From the NCBI RefSeq assembly GCF_014023125.1, contig NZ_CP048914.1, positions 558,001 to 622,000 on the forward strand: a stretch of 64,000 nt of DNA, read 5' to 3'. Position 1 is the stretch's first letter. Each line of letters starts with the position of its first letter. This stretch comes from Candidatus Xianfuyuplasma coldseepsis (lineage in GTDB: Bacteria; Bacillota_I; Bacilli_A; Izemoplasmatales; Izemoplasmataceae). Position numbers and translations under genes: made by a program. This document shows positions 26,447-34,252 of the stretch, in pieces. The notes beneath the pieces were generated by a model, which was given only the letters and a program-made list of their open reading frames with translations, was not told where the DNA came from and searched no databases.

Positions 26447-28348
26447 TTACCAAATACTAACCATCTTGTCTTTATCTAGATACATTTCATCATCTTTGGT
26501 GATTTTATAGAAATCTTGAAATTCAGGCATATTGCTCAATTGTAGGTTTGCTCGTAAAATAGCCGGTCCGTGAACATCAATTTTTAACAGAAGCTGTTTG
26601 AACTCAAGGGATGCTTTCATCCGCCAACAACGAGCCCAGTTTTGGAAGAACTCATCATAGTTATGATCGCTATTTTTCTTACTTGCTTCAAGGGCACATC
26701 GAAGTCCACCACTGTCGGCAATGTTTTCGGAGACGGTTAGTTCTCCATTACAAGGACCATATCCTGTTTCAACCCCGTCAAAGAGGGCAATCATATCTTT
26801 GGCTCGATTGTTAAATGCTTCTAAGTCTTGATCGGTCCACCAATTAAATAACGATCCGGTTTCATCAAACTTCGCGCCGTTATTATCAAACGCATGGGAG
26901 ATTTCATGTGCCATGACTGCTCCTACACCACCATAGTTTTCAGATTTGGATTGATCAATACTATAATAAGGTTGTTGTAAGATGGCTGCTGGAAAAACAA
27001 TCTGATTATTGCTTGGATTATAATATGCATTTACCATACTAGCGGGCATAAACCACAGATTTTTATTGGGTTCCTTATGGTATTGATCAAATTGATATTG
27101 ATTGACGATTCGATCCATCGACAAGCGCTCTTGGACTAAGTCCGACCCTTGGTCGTACCCTTTGATATCGAACTGATCATAATATGGTGGTAGTTCATCT
27201 GGATAGCCAACATGAACCGATAATGTTGACAGTTTCCTAATTGCTTTTTCTTTTGTTTCTTTATTTAACCATGTATTATCGCTAATTCGCTCTTGATAAA
27301 TACCAATGATTTCATGAACCATGGTTTTGACATCCCCTTTAGCAACTGGTCCAAAGTAGGTTTCACCATAATATAAACCAACGACTTGATCAAACCGATT
27401 ATAGGCTTGATAGAAGGCAAACTTCTCCTTGCTTTGGGCTTCTTTTATACCAGATAAACCGCGTCTAAATGCTCCACCCGCAATACGAATCTCATCCGTA
27501 AGGTCATTGGCAAATTTGATTGCATTGGATACAATCATCCAAGATTTGATAATGTTGAAGTTGTCCTCACAAATGATGTCATCAAACGCATGGATAAAAT
27601 CAAGATTTGTGACGATTAATTGATCAACAGGTTGTTGGACCAACGCTTCTGCTTGTTTGATAAGATCAAAATGCGTTGATAGCTTTTGGATTTCCGCTTT
27701 GGAAACCGGATTATACATTTTCACATAATCTGCTTTCTCAACACTTGATTTTGTCACAGGTACCAGCAGTTCATCGAATGCTAGAGCTTCTGTCAGCAAT
27801 CGATCTACTTCATCTTGTTCAAAGCCGTATAGTGATAGCAATTGCGTTGTTGTTGCTGTGAATAAGCCTATTAATTGGGCTTTTTTTGCTTCATCTTGGT
27901 AATAACTGGTATCCGGTAAAAACAAGTTCGCTGCACTAAAATACAGGATTTGATTATTGCTGTTCAAAAAATCTTGATTGACATCGAAAGTAAAAGGCGT
28001 TGCTATGGATTCCAGAGAAAACTGTTTATACATATTATGTAAGTCATCTAAAGATGTTACGTTCTGAATCGACTGTAAGATTGGTTCAAAGGGTGTTGTA
28101 CCTAGTTCTTCTCGTTTCGTATACTCTTTTGTCATTCGATATAACGCTATGAATTTTTGGAGGTTTACAGGTAAATCCGATGGAACTTTTTCCCACTTCT
28201 TTGTCAAATTCATTAACGTTTTTTCAATTCCTAGATGCAGTTCTAGAAAAGTCGATACGGCGGGTTGATCGCCAGGTATAACTGCCTTCTCAATCCACTT
28301 TCCGTTTACCGCTTCATAAAAGTTTTTCTTCAATAATTCACTATTCAT
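26447..28348 (-). CDS. pepO: M13-family zinc metallopeptidase (PepO/neprilysin-like)
   Basis: 633 residues, the usual length for bacterial PepO. The zinc motif HEISH is at 481-485, the third ligand E541 lies in ENIADSGG, and the substrate-binding NAYYNP and RRGLSG stretches are present. No signal peptide, so it is a cytoplasmic endopeptidase for oligopeptides. The C-terminus ends in SIW in place of the usual CxxW/RVW ending. The ATG at 28348 follows GAGGTGATATAT; the frame remains open upstream but without a binding site. Confidence 0.93.
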   Translation of the reverse strand: MNSELLKKNFYEAVNGKWIEKAVIPGDQPAVSTFLELHLGIEKTLMNLTKKWEKVPSDLPVNLQKFIALYRMTKEYTKREELGTTPFEPILQSIQNVTSLDDLHNMYKQFSLESIATPFTFDVNQDFLNSNNQILYFSAANLFLPDTSYYQDEAKKAQLIGLFTATTTQLLSLYGFEQDEVDRLLTEALAFDELLVPVTKSSVEKADYVKMYNPVSKAEIQKLSTHFDLIKQAEALVQQPVDQLIVTNLDFIHAFDDIICEDNFNIIKSWMIVSNAIKFANDLTDEIRIAGGAFRRGLSGIKEAQSKEKFAFYQAYNRFDQVVGLYYGETYFGPVAKGDVKTMVHEIIGIYQERISDNTWLNKETKEKAIRKLSTLSVHVGYPDELPPYYDQFDIKGYDQGSDLVQERLSMDRIVNQYQFDQYHKEPNKNLWFMPASMVNAYYNPSNNQIVFPAAILQQPYYSIDQSKSENYGGVGAVMAHEISHAFDNNGAKFDETGSLFNWWTDQDLEAFNNRAKDMIALFDGVETGYGPCNGELTVSENIADSGGLRCALEASKKNSDHNYDEFFQNWARCWRMKASLEFKQLLLKIDVHGPAILRANLQLSNMPEFQDFYKITKDDEMYLDKDKMVSIW

Positions 28349-28461
28349 ATATATCACCTCTGTGAACATTATATCATTGTATGTGTGCGATGTATTAGTA
28401 AATTCACACCGATTTATCATTTTACTATTTATCCGATACCATCTCACAATCAGATAGACAA

Positions 28462-28489
28462 AACGTCTAAAATCAGTGTTTTAGACGTT
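28462..28489 (-). terminator. terminator after the phosphate permease
   Basis: AACGTCTAAAA, 6-nt loop, TTTTAGACGTT; the tail on the minus strand is only a short T-run. Confidence 0.6.
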
Positions 28490-28500
28490 CAATATGTGAT

Positions 28501-29556
28501 CTAATTAATAACATTTTGCAAAAAGACATTTTGTAAGACGTTTAGTGCAACCCATGTAATGACAATAGAAATCAATGGTGTTAATACCCAGCCAAAGGCG
28601 ATTCTTCCGAGTTTTTCTAAATGGATATTTCGTCCACCTTTGGCAATTCCAATCCCAATGATCGCCCCTACCACGGCTTGTGATTGGGACACAGGTACAA
28701 GGGGAAATGCTGGTAGATTTCTTGATGTAAGAAAGTTATACAATCCTTCTGAGGAGAACACGAATAAGACAAGAGATGTTGCTAATACAACGACAAAGGC
28801 ACTAATAGGCGATAATTTAAAGATGCTATCGCCCACAGTTAACATGACTTTCTTAGAAAACGTAATAACACCAACAGCAATGGCAATCCCTCCAAGGAGG
28901 AATAATTGTTGGACTCCAGTGAAAGTCATACTACCTATTTGGAGATCGTTAAATGGAGACACTTGTAAAAATACCCCCATGACATTGGCAATATTGTTTG
29001 CTCCTAAACTATACGCACCAAACGCTCCTGCTATTAAGAGTCCATATCGGGTATACTTGTCCATTTTAACAACATGAACACTAGTGTGTTCAATCAGGAA
29101 TTTTACAATCCAGTATAGTCCAAAAGCAAAAATAGCAGCAAGGATTGGCGTAAATACCCATGTTTGAACGATTTTGAATACTGCAGTCGTTTCAGTTTCT
29201 AGACTAGCAAAAATATTCCAACCAATAATCGCTCCAACAATTGCTTGTGAAGTAGATACCGGCAACCCTCGTTTGGTCATTACCATAACGGTAAATGCTG
29301 CGGATGCGGAAACAGCAAACGCACCAGCTATGGCGTTAATAGAACCCAGTTCTCCTAATGTATTCGATGTTCCTGTACCACCGACAACAGCTCCGATAAT
29401 GACAAAAATACTGCAAATAATGGCAGCGGTTCGAAATTTAATCATTCGAGTTCCAACGGCCGTTCCAAAGATATTGGCTGCATCATTTGCTCCAAGGGAC
29501 CAACCCATAAAGAGACCTGCAGAAAGAAAAATTGCAGTTGTTACAAACAATTCCAT
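28501..29556 (-). CDS. pit: Pit-family inorganic phosphate permease
   Basis: 351 residues, two homologous halves of membrane helices. Both family signatures are present: GANDAANIFGTAVG near residue 24 and GANNIANVMGVFLQ in the second half, with the repeated VSTSQAIVGAIIG/VSQSQAVVGAIIG pair. Imports metal-phosphate with protons. It is preceded 31 nt upstream by its usual DUF47/PhoU-like partner in the same operon. Confidence 0.94.
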   Translation of the reverse strand: MELFVTTAIFLSAGLFMGWSLGANDAANIFGTAVGTRMIKFRTAAIICSIFVIIGAVVGGTGTSNTLGELGSINAIAGAFAVSASAAFTVMVMTKRGLPVSTSQAIVGAIIGWNIFASLETETTAVFKIVQTWVFTPILAAIFAFGLYWIVKFLIEHTSVHVVKMDKYTRYGLLIAGAFGAYSLGANNIANVMGVFLQVSPFNDLQIGSMTFTGVQQLFLLGGIAIAVGVITFSKKVMLTVGDSIFKLSPISAFVVVLATSLVLFVFSSEGLYNFLTSRNLPAFPLVPVSQSQAVVGAIIGIGIAKGGRNIHLEKLGRIAFGWVLTPLISIVITWVALNVLQNVFLQNVIN

Positions 29557-29587
29557 AGGTTGAACACCTCCTTAACGTTTAAGATCA

Positions 29588-30238
29588 TTACATGTCACGT
29601 TTAAACTTAAATACCGATAATTTACTCGCTATTTGTTCGGCTAAATCGGAGAGTTTCGCCATCTCATCAACGAAACTGTTCAGCATCATTTTCTCACACA
29701 GATCATATGTGCTGTCCTCACTAAAAATCTTCAACTTCAAGTGATACTGCATCATATCCACTTCGGACTCAAATAATTTTACTTTTGTTACATAATCCTC
29801 AATGGTTTTAAATTCAGTGAAGTAAATGCGAACACCATTGATTAATGTCTCGGCAGCTTGTTTGGATTTTTTTGCTATATGACCAAAATCATCCACAAAT
29901 GCTTTGTCGATGTGTGGTTTCACAACTTCTAGGTTTAACAAAACTTCTTTGGAGATATCGTTGATATCATCCATCGAATCCATGAGTTCTAATATGTCTG
30001 CGCTTAAGTTAGGAATTAAATTATAGCGAAAGAGAACATACTTTAGGTTTACCAAGTGAACATCGGCATCACTTTCATGTTCTGTCATGATTTTAATGCG
30101 TTCGTAAAACTGCTCTGTTTCACCACGAAGATAAGCTTTGACACCTTCTAAAAAAGTATTTACCCCTTTTTGTAAGTGATTTAGATAGATATCCATTTCC
30201 ATTTCTAGTTCTTTGTTTCGATCTCGAAAAAGTTTCAT
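29588..30238 (-). CDS. DUF47 (PhoU-like) Pit accessory protein
   Basis: 216 residues, all helical, of the DUF47 family usually encoded next to Pit permeases and thought to modulate phosphate uptake. The PhoU-like EHESDADVHLVNLKYVLFRY and MDSMDDINDISKEVLLNLE stretches carry the acidic metal-binding motif. AAAGGTGATG precedes the ATG at 30238. Likely first gene of the operon; a Pho-box-like repeat and a TATAAT lie upstream. Confidence 0.92.
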   Translation of the reverse strand: MKLFRDRNKELEMEMDIYLNHLQKGVNTFLEGVKAYLRGETEQFYERIKIMTEHESDADVHLVNLKYVLFRYNLIPNLSADILELMDSMDDINDISKEVLLNLEVVKPHIDKAFVDDFGHIAKKSKQAAETLINGVRIYFTEFKTIEDYVTKVKLFESEVDMMQYHLKLKIFSEDSTYDLCEKMMLNSFVDEMAKLSDLAEQIASKLSVFKFKRDM

Positions 30239-30278
30239 ATGCATCACCTTTCTTTATATATAAACTTGTATTTACTTG

Positions 30279-30327
30279 ATTATACGTTCATATTGTATAT
30301 TGCTTTTCTCTTAACAATATCTTAACA
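30279..30327 (-). promoter_or_regulatory. candidate Pho-box promoter of the DUF47-pit operon
   Basis: A perfect TATAAT on the minus strand (30279-30284) lacks a -35. About 27 bp further upstream are two TTAACA repeats (30311-30316, 30322-30327) with 11-bp period, as in PhoP-binding boxes of Bacillus (TTAACA with 5-bp gaps). The arrangement suggests activation under phosphate limitation; no phoPR genes are in view. Confidence 0.5.
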
Positions 30328-30331
30328 ATTA

Positions 30332-30346
30332 CTATGGTAACCATAG
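30332..30346. promoter_or_regulatory. perfect dyad CTATGGT-A-ACCATAG
   Basis: 7-bp arms around one central base, lying 4 bp beyond the second TTAACA repeat upstream of the phosphate operon. Possible operator of a second regulator. Confidence 0.4.
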
Positions 30347-30395
30347 ATTATATCAAAAAATGTAAACCTTTTCAAATATTTATCCATTCTTTCGT

Positions 30396-30422
30396 AAAAA
30401 AAGACCAAACGAATTGGTCTTT
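30396..30422 (-). terminator. terminator after the aldo/keto reductase
   Basis: AAAGACCAA/TTGGTCTTT stem with a T-run on the minus strand. Confidence 0.85.
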
Positions 30423-30451
30423 ATGAGTTTTTAATCATCAACGCGATTGGA

Positions 30452-31261
30452 TTATAGATTGCGAATCGTCTTTGTATCATTTGCCGATAATTCAAAATCG
30501 AAAACATCGATATTTTCGGATTGATGTTGTTTACTATGTGATTTGGGAATCACAACTAAACCTTCATGGATTTGATAGTTCAAAATGATTTGACTCCATG
30601 TTTTATTGTATGATGTTGAAATTTCCTTCAATACACTTTTCGTTTCATCATCTAGTTTTGCAAAAGATTGATAGGCTTCAGGAATAATATCATTCGCCTT
30701 GCAAAAATCGATTAAGGATTGTTGGTGTTTGCCAGGATAGGATTGAAATTGGTTTAGTACTGGTTTAATTCTAGCGTGTTCTAACAAATAAGATAATTGT
30801 TCTTCGTTAAAATTAGACACACCAATGGATTTGAGTACTCCTTTATCAACATATGATTCTAAAACACGCCATATGCGTACATTTTCTTGATTGGATTCTA
30901 GAGGAAAATGAATTAAATATAGATCGATATAATCCATATCTAAGAGTTCAAGAGAATGTTCAACGTAGTGAGCAACTAGTTCATCCGTTTCTGTATACTC
31001 CTTTTCAGGTGGTATTTTTGATGTAATAAAGAACTCATTTCGAGCAATGCCAGATTCTTTCACTGCTTTTCCTATCACTGCTTCGTTGCGATAATAAATC
31101 GCGGTATCAATTAACCGATATCCCAGTTCAATCGCTGAGCGAAGTTCTGTTGTATCATACGTGATTCTACCATTAAAAGAGTTATTCTCTTTACCAAATG
31201 TATTGGTCCCCGTTCCCAAGACAGGAATTGAGAGTCCATTATTCATTGTTCGATATTTCAT
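30452..31261 (-). CDS. aldo/keto reductase
   Basis: 269 residues, (alpha/beta)8 NADPH-dependent oxidoreductase. The catalytic tetrad is visible: D and Y in LIDTAIYYRNE, K in FITSKIPPE and H in YLIHFPLE. The cofactor part IPKSHSKQHQSENIDVFDF is close to the family's IPKS-H-RI-EN pattern. It reduces aldehydes or ketones; the physiological substrate is unknown. Single gene with its own terminator. Confidence 0.92.
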   Translation of the reverse strand: MKYRTMNNGLSIPVLGTGTNTFGKENNSFNGRITYDTTELRSAIELGYRLIDTAIYYRNEAVIGKAVKESGIARNEFFITSKIPPEKEYTETDELVAHYVEHSLELLDMDYIDLYLIHFPLESNQENVRIWRVLESYVDKGVLKSIGVSNFNEEQLSYLLEHARIKPVLNQFQSYPGKHQQSLIDFCKANDIIPEAYQSFAKLDDETKSVLKEISTSYNKTWSQIILNYQIHEGLVVIPKSHSKQHQSENIDVFDFELSANDTKTIRNL

Positions 31262-31396
31262 CGTGTCACATCCTTTGTTTTAGTATATAGTAATTACCTA
31301 AAAAAGTGAATGTATACGCAACTATTTGAGTCATTACTTAACAGATGTTTTGTTGTATATAGTAAAGCTTAATGCGACCACAGAAACACGTGTACA

Positions 31397-32929
31397 CTAC
31401 CGAATGTATTTGCCAGACTTTTTCGCAAACTCGACAATCTTTTGTGAGTACAAAGCACTTGTTTGTTGTTTCATTCGATACATTTCTTGATCCGCTTGTT
31501 GAATCAAACTATAGATGCTGATTGATTCTTTGGAATACGCTGTACCAATGGATACGCTTATTGCTTTTTCAATGTCATCATCTTGACAAATACTAAGCAA
31601 TCTCGATTTGATATCATCCAGTACAGAAACGGTGGTTTTAGGTACAATAATTAGGAACTCGTCTCCACCAATACGACCCATATATCTAGGCGATACACTT
31701 GCCATAACTTCTCGCATTTTTGTCGCTAAGGATTTCAGGAGGTAATCGCCACGTTCATGACCGAGATAATCGTTATTTGCTTTCAGACCATTGAGATCTA
31801 AAGAGACAACTCCAAGGTGTGTATCTGTCCCAATCATTTCTAATTTTTGTTCGATGAAATTACGGTTGTTTAGTCCGGTCATATGATCATAATTACTAAG
31901 GCGATTGAGTTCGCGTAGGAGATGAAACACTTGGGTTTCATCATACAATAAGTACATATGCCCATATTCTTTAAATCCCTCTAATTTGAATCGTTTCTCA
32001 CGTAAATGATAATGATCTCTAGCACTGTATTCTATGTCTTCCATATCATAATCACGGTAGATACGAATCTCTTTTTTTAAAGCATCTTCCAACATACTAT
32101 ATGGTTTCCCCAAGAAGGCATCTTTATCAAGATGATATTTATCAGTCAGAAGAGGACTGATGTCAACCACATGATGTTGATCGTCTGTCAAAATATATAA
32201 CTCTCGCATATTCGCAAGAATCTCCCCACGTCCAGACACTTTGAGATTGTACACCATATCTTTGTTAAAAATGACTTGATATAGACTAAATGCAACAATA
32301 ATCAAAGACAAATACGTTAAATCCACCGTTATGTGAATAAATAGGAGTTGCGTCAAGTTGAAACCTAGTACAACAATAACACTGATTGCCATGGTTCTAG
32401 ATATGGAACGATAATGACGAATCTCACGATGATTATACAAAAAGTAAAACAGGTATCCTACTGCCCATAACAAAAGTCCATAAATGAACACTAAGTGATA
32501 GGTAAACAAGAATCCATTTTCAGCACCATAAAGATCTTCTAGATTGTTTACCATAGCGGGTACTTGCTGTAAGAATACTTGTGTTGATGCATTGGTAAAT
32601 GAAACAACAACTTCGACAATGAATAGCAGTACCAAAAAACCAATCAACCATTTTGGCATGTGTTTCTCAATGTAGTTAAAGATTGTGCAGACCATAAGCG
32701 CTGCCAATGCAAATTTGATCGGATATCCTGTCATATGTAAATAATAGGCTATTGTCATATTGGAAACCAGTCGTTGTAATAGAATCACAATCGTCCAAAC
32801 AAATGCGGTATTCACTAAATACTTCAAACATTGATATTTCTGCTCTTCTTTGACATGGTTCATCCGCAGTACTGGTATAAATGATAGAAATGCAACAATT
32901 AATAGAATACTCATAATGATAAAATCCAT
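31397..32929 (-). CDS. seven-helix membrane sensor with PAS and GGDEF domains
   Basis: 510 residues. Seven membrane helices in the first ~220 residues resemble the N-terminal 7TM sensor found in some histidine kinases. A PAS-like segment follows at ~245-345 (LYILTDDQHHVVDISPLL), then a GGDEF domain with its motif at 421-425. No RxxD site precedes it, so it would lack classic product inhibition. Likely a diguanylate cyclase. The ATG at 32929 follows GGAGTGGAG, and its promoter is at 32982-33010. In the ancestral order this gene would lie directly after rlmH, from which it is now separated by the island. Confidence 0.88.
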   Translation of the reverse strand: MDFIIMSILLIVAFLSFIPVLRMNHVKEEQKYQCLKYLVNTAFVWTIVILLQRLVSNMTIAYYLHMTGYPIKFALAALMVCTIFNYIEKHMPKWLIGFLVLLFIVEVVVSFTNASTQVFLQQVPAMVNNLEDLYGAENGFLFTYHLVFIYGLLLWAVGYLFYFLYNHREIRHYRSISRTMAISVIVVLGFNLTQLLFIHITVDLTYLSLIIVAFSLYQVIFNKDMVYNLKVSGRGEILANMRELYILTDDQHHVVDISPLLTDKYHLDKDAFLGKPYSMLEDALKKEIRIYRDYDMEDIEYSARDHYHLREKRFKLEGFKEYGHMYLLYDETQVFHLLRELNRLSNYDHMTGLNNRNFIEQKLEMIGTDTHLGVVSLDLNGLKANNDYLGHERGDYLLKSLATKMREVMASVSPRYMGRIGGDEFLIIVPKTTVSVLDDIKSRLLSICQDDDIEKAISVSIGTAYSKESISIYSLIQQADQEMYRMKQQTSALYSQKIVEFAKKSGKYIR

Positions 32930-32981
32930 TACTCCACTCCGTTCAAACTCAAATTGTGGTGGGATATGTAATCTGTTATTT

Positions 32982-33010
32982 AGTATATCACAGTATATTT
33001 TGAATACCAA
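32982..33010 (-). promoter_or_regulatory. promoter of the 7TM-GGDEF gene
   Basis: Minus strand TTGGTA (33005-33010), 17-bp spacer, TATACT (32982-32987). Confidence 0.65.
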
Positions 33011-33072
33011 AATAATTTATTCAAATTGGTTCAAATGAACTTTCAATAGCTATCTGTAGTATAAGGTGTACT

Positions 33073-33096
33073 AAAAAAAGCCCAAAAGGGCTTTAT
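33073..33096 (-). terminator. duplicated rlmH-type terminator at the island's far end
   Basis: On the minus strand AAAGCCC, TTTT loop, GGGCTTTTTTT. Nearly identical in sequence and setting to the rlmH terminator at 37838-37859; it now serves the hepT remnant. Confidence 0.85.
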
Positions 33097-33122
33097 TATG
33101 ATATGTATGTCTATAGTAGCAA

Positions 33123-33143
33123 TTACTTGTGTTACGGCTCGTT
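33123..33143 (-). repeat. rlmH 3'-end repeat, copy B (candidate distal att)
   Basis: Minus strand reads AACGAGCCGTAACACAAGTAA, matching the rlmH end with three changes; the Tyr codon has become a stop. The similarity extends past the stop through the terminator: about 63 of 73 positions agree with copy A by eye. Confidence 0.8.
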
Positions 33144-33171
33144 GTATCGATAATCGTTGACAAAATTGATC

Positions 33172-33513
33172 TTAATTCTGTAAAACTTTACTAATGAGTT
33201 TTGTTAGTATTGGTAGATCCTCAGTGATTGCTTCATATACAATAGTAAGAATGATATTTTCATAGTCATGTACTAGTCGATTTCTAAACCCATAAATGTC
33301 ACTCCAAGGAATATCACTATGAGTTTACTTAAAAGTATCACTTAACTTACTTTTTGCGAGTTCTCCTATCTGTAATAGATTGAAGACAACAGCATCTTGA
33401 ACTAAAGAATTATCTGAGAATTCATCTAATGTACTTATTCCTGTCATATACTGAAGTATCACAGTCATATGTTTATCTATATTTATCAGAGTCTTTCTAT
33501 CTCTATCGTTCAT
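33172..33513 (-). pseudogene. hepT: HepT-like HEPN toxin interrupted by an in-frame stop
   Basis: The frame opens MNDRDRKTLINIDKHM, continues through DAVVFNLLQIGELAKSKLSDTFK and meets a TAA at 33325-33327. The same frame then continues with the rest of the family: THSDIPWSDIYGFRNRLVHDY, including the RNxxxHxY catalytic and modification motif, and ends after ILTKLISKVLQN at a second TAA. Without the internal stop it would be 113 residues, the normal HepT (DUF86) length. HepT is an RNase toxin kept silent by MNT-mediated AMPylation of the motif's Tyr. The stop removes the catalytic motif from the first product, so the toxin is probably inactive. Its start overlaps the antitoxin gene end by 11 bases. 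Confidence 0.88.
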
Positions 33514-33994
33514 ATAAAACTATCCCTTTCATAACCTCGTTGTACGTATGAGAATCTTGCTGGATTTGAGATAGATGAATCAAATCTACACTTTTTACAA
33601 ACAAGTTATTCACATCTTCTAGTAATCCGAAGAAGCGTAGTCCTTTGATTTTACCGTCTACAACTAAATCAATATCGCTACCTTCATCTTGTGTTCCTTT
33701 TGAGTAAGAACCAAACAACATAATTTTTGATATATCATATTTGAATGTTAAAGGTAAAAGTAACTCTTTTATCTGTTCGATAGTATAATATCCTTTTTTC
33801 TCTGTGATGATTCCATGTTCATTATGAGGTTGGTGTTTCAAATGATCAACAATCAGTTTTTCAACCCATGGACTTGGTTTTCTTTTACCACTTTCCCAGT
33901 TCTCAATAGTACGTAATGGTATTTCTGTTATTTCACTTAATTCTTTTTGTGTGATGTTGTACTCTGCTCTTGTTTCTTTGATTTTGAAGTCCAT
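33503..33994 (-). CDS. mntA: MNT-type antitoxin nucleotidyltransferase with N-terminal XRE HTH
   Basis: 163 residues. Residues ~1-50 form a Cro/CI-type helix-turn-helix (YNITQKELSEITEIPLRTIENWESGKRKPSP). Residues ~65-163 form a minimal nucleotidyltransferase with the active-site motif GSYSKGTQDEGSDIDLVV (GSx10DxD pattern). MNT proteins AMPylate and so silence HepT toxins; the added DNA-binding domain suggests the antitoxin also represses its own promoter, whose spacer holds a dyad. The ATG at 33994 follows GGAGGTGATAGTT. The partner toxin gene is broken, so this may survive as a solitary antitoxin/repressor. Confidence 0.88.
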   Translation of the reverse strand: MDFKIKETRAEYNITQKELSEITEIPLRTIENWESGKRKPSPWVEKLIVDHLKHQPHNEHGIITEKKGYYTIEQIKELLLPLTFKYDISKIMLFGSYSKGTQDEGSDIDLVVDGKIKGLRFFGLLEDVNNLFVKSVDLIHLSQIQQDSHTYNEVMKGIVLYER

Positions 33995-34013
33995 AACTAT
34001 CACCTCCAACTTC

Positions 34014-34042
34014 ATTATACCACCCATTGAGTGGTTATTCAA
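34014..34042 (-). promoter_or_regulatory. MNT-HepT promoter with operator dyad filling the spacer
   Basis: Minus strand TTGAAT (34037-34042), 17-bp spacer, perfect TATAAT (34014-34019). The spacer is occupied by the near-perfect dyad ACCACTCAATGGGTGGT (34019-34035, one mismatch), a likely target of the XRE domain encoded by the gene itself. Confidence 0.75.
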
Positions 34043-34052
34043 TATAGCAAAG

Positions 34053-34082
34053 TGAAAAGACCTCGTAAAAGGTCTTTTCATT
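34053..34082. terminator. terminator-like hairpin upstream of the antitoxin promoter
   Basis: TGAAAAGACC, 8-nt loop, GGTCTTTTCA. It may shield the toxin-antitoxin unit from transcription coming from the neighbouring island unit. Confidence 0.55.
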
Positions 34083-34172
34083 TTAATCAATTATCTAAAA
34101 ATAATTGTTAAACTCTAGTAGAAACAAACTGTATTCAATTATCATTAGTTCTTTAACTGTCATTTTTGTCAT

Positions 34173-34193
34173 TTATTTGTGATACGGTTCGTT
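34173..34193 (-). repeat. rlmH 3'-end repeat, copy C (internal att)
   Basis: Minus strand AACGAACCGTATCACAAATAA, which reads N-E-P-Y-H-K-stop exactly like the rlmH C-terminus although no rlmH gene precedes it. Five third-position or neutral changes separate it from copy A, so it is conserved at the encoded level. Confidence 0.8.
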
Positions 34194-34252
34194 GTAACAA
34201 TTTTAATTGCAAATTATTATTGAAAAAGTAATATTACTTGAAAAACTAATTG

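Noticed and set aside
33325-33327. Recoding or readthrough of the internal TAA in hepT
   Set aside because: TAA is not reassigned in this lineage and other genes in the window end with TAA; a nonsense mutation is simpler.
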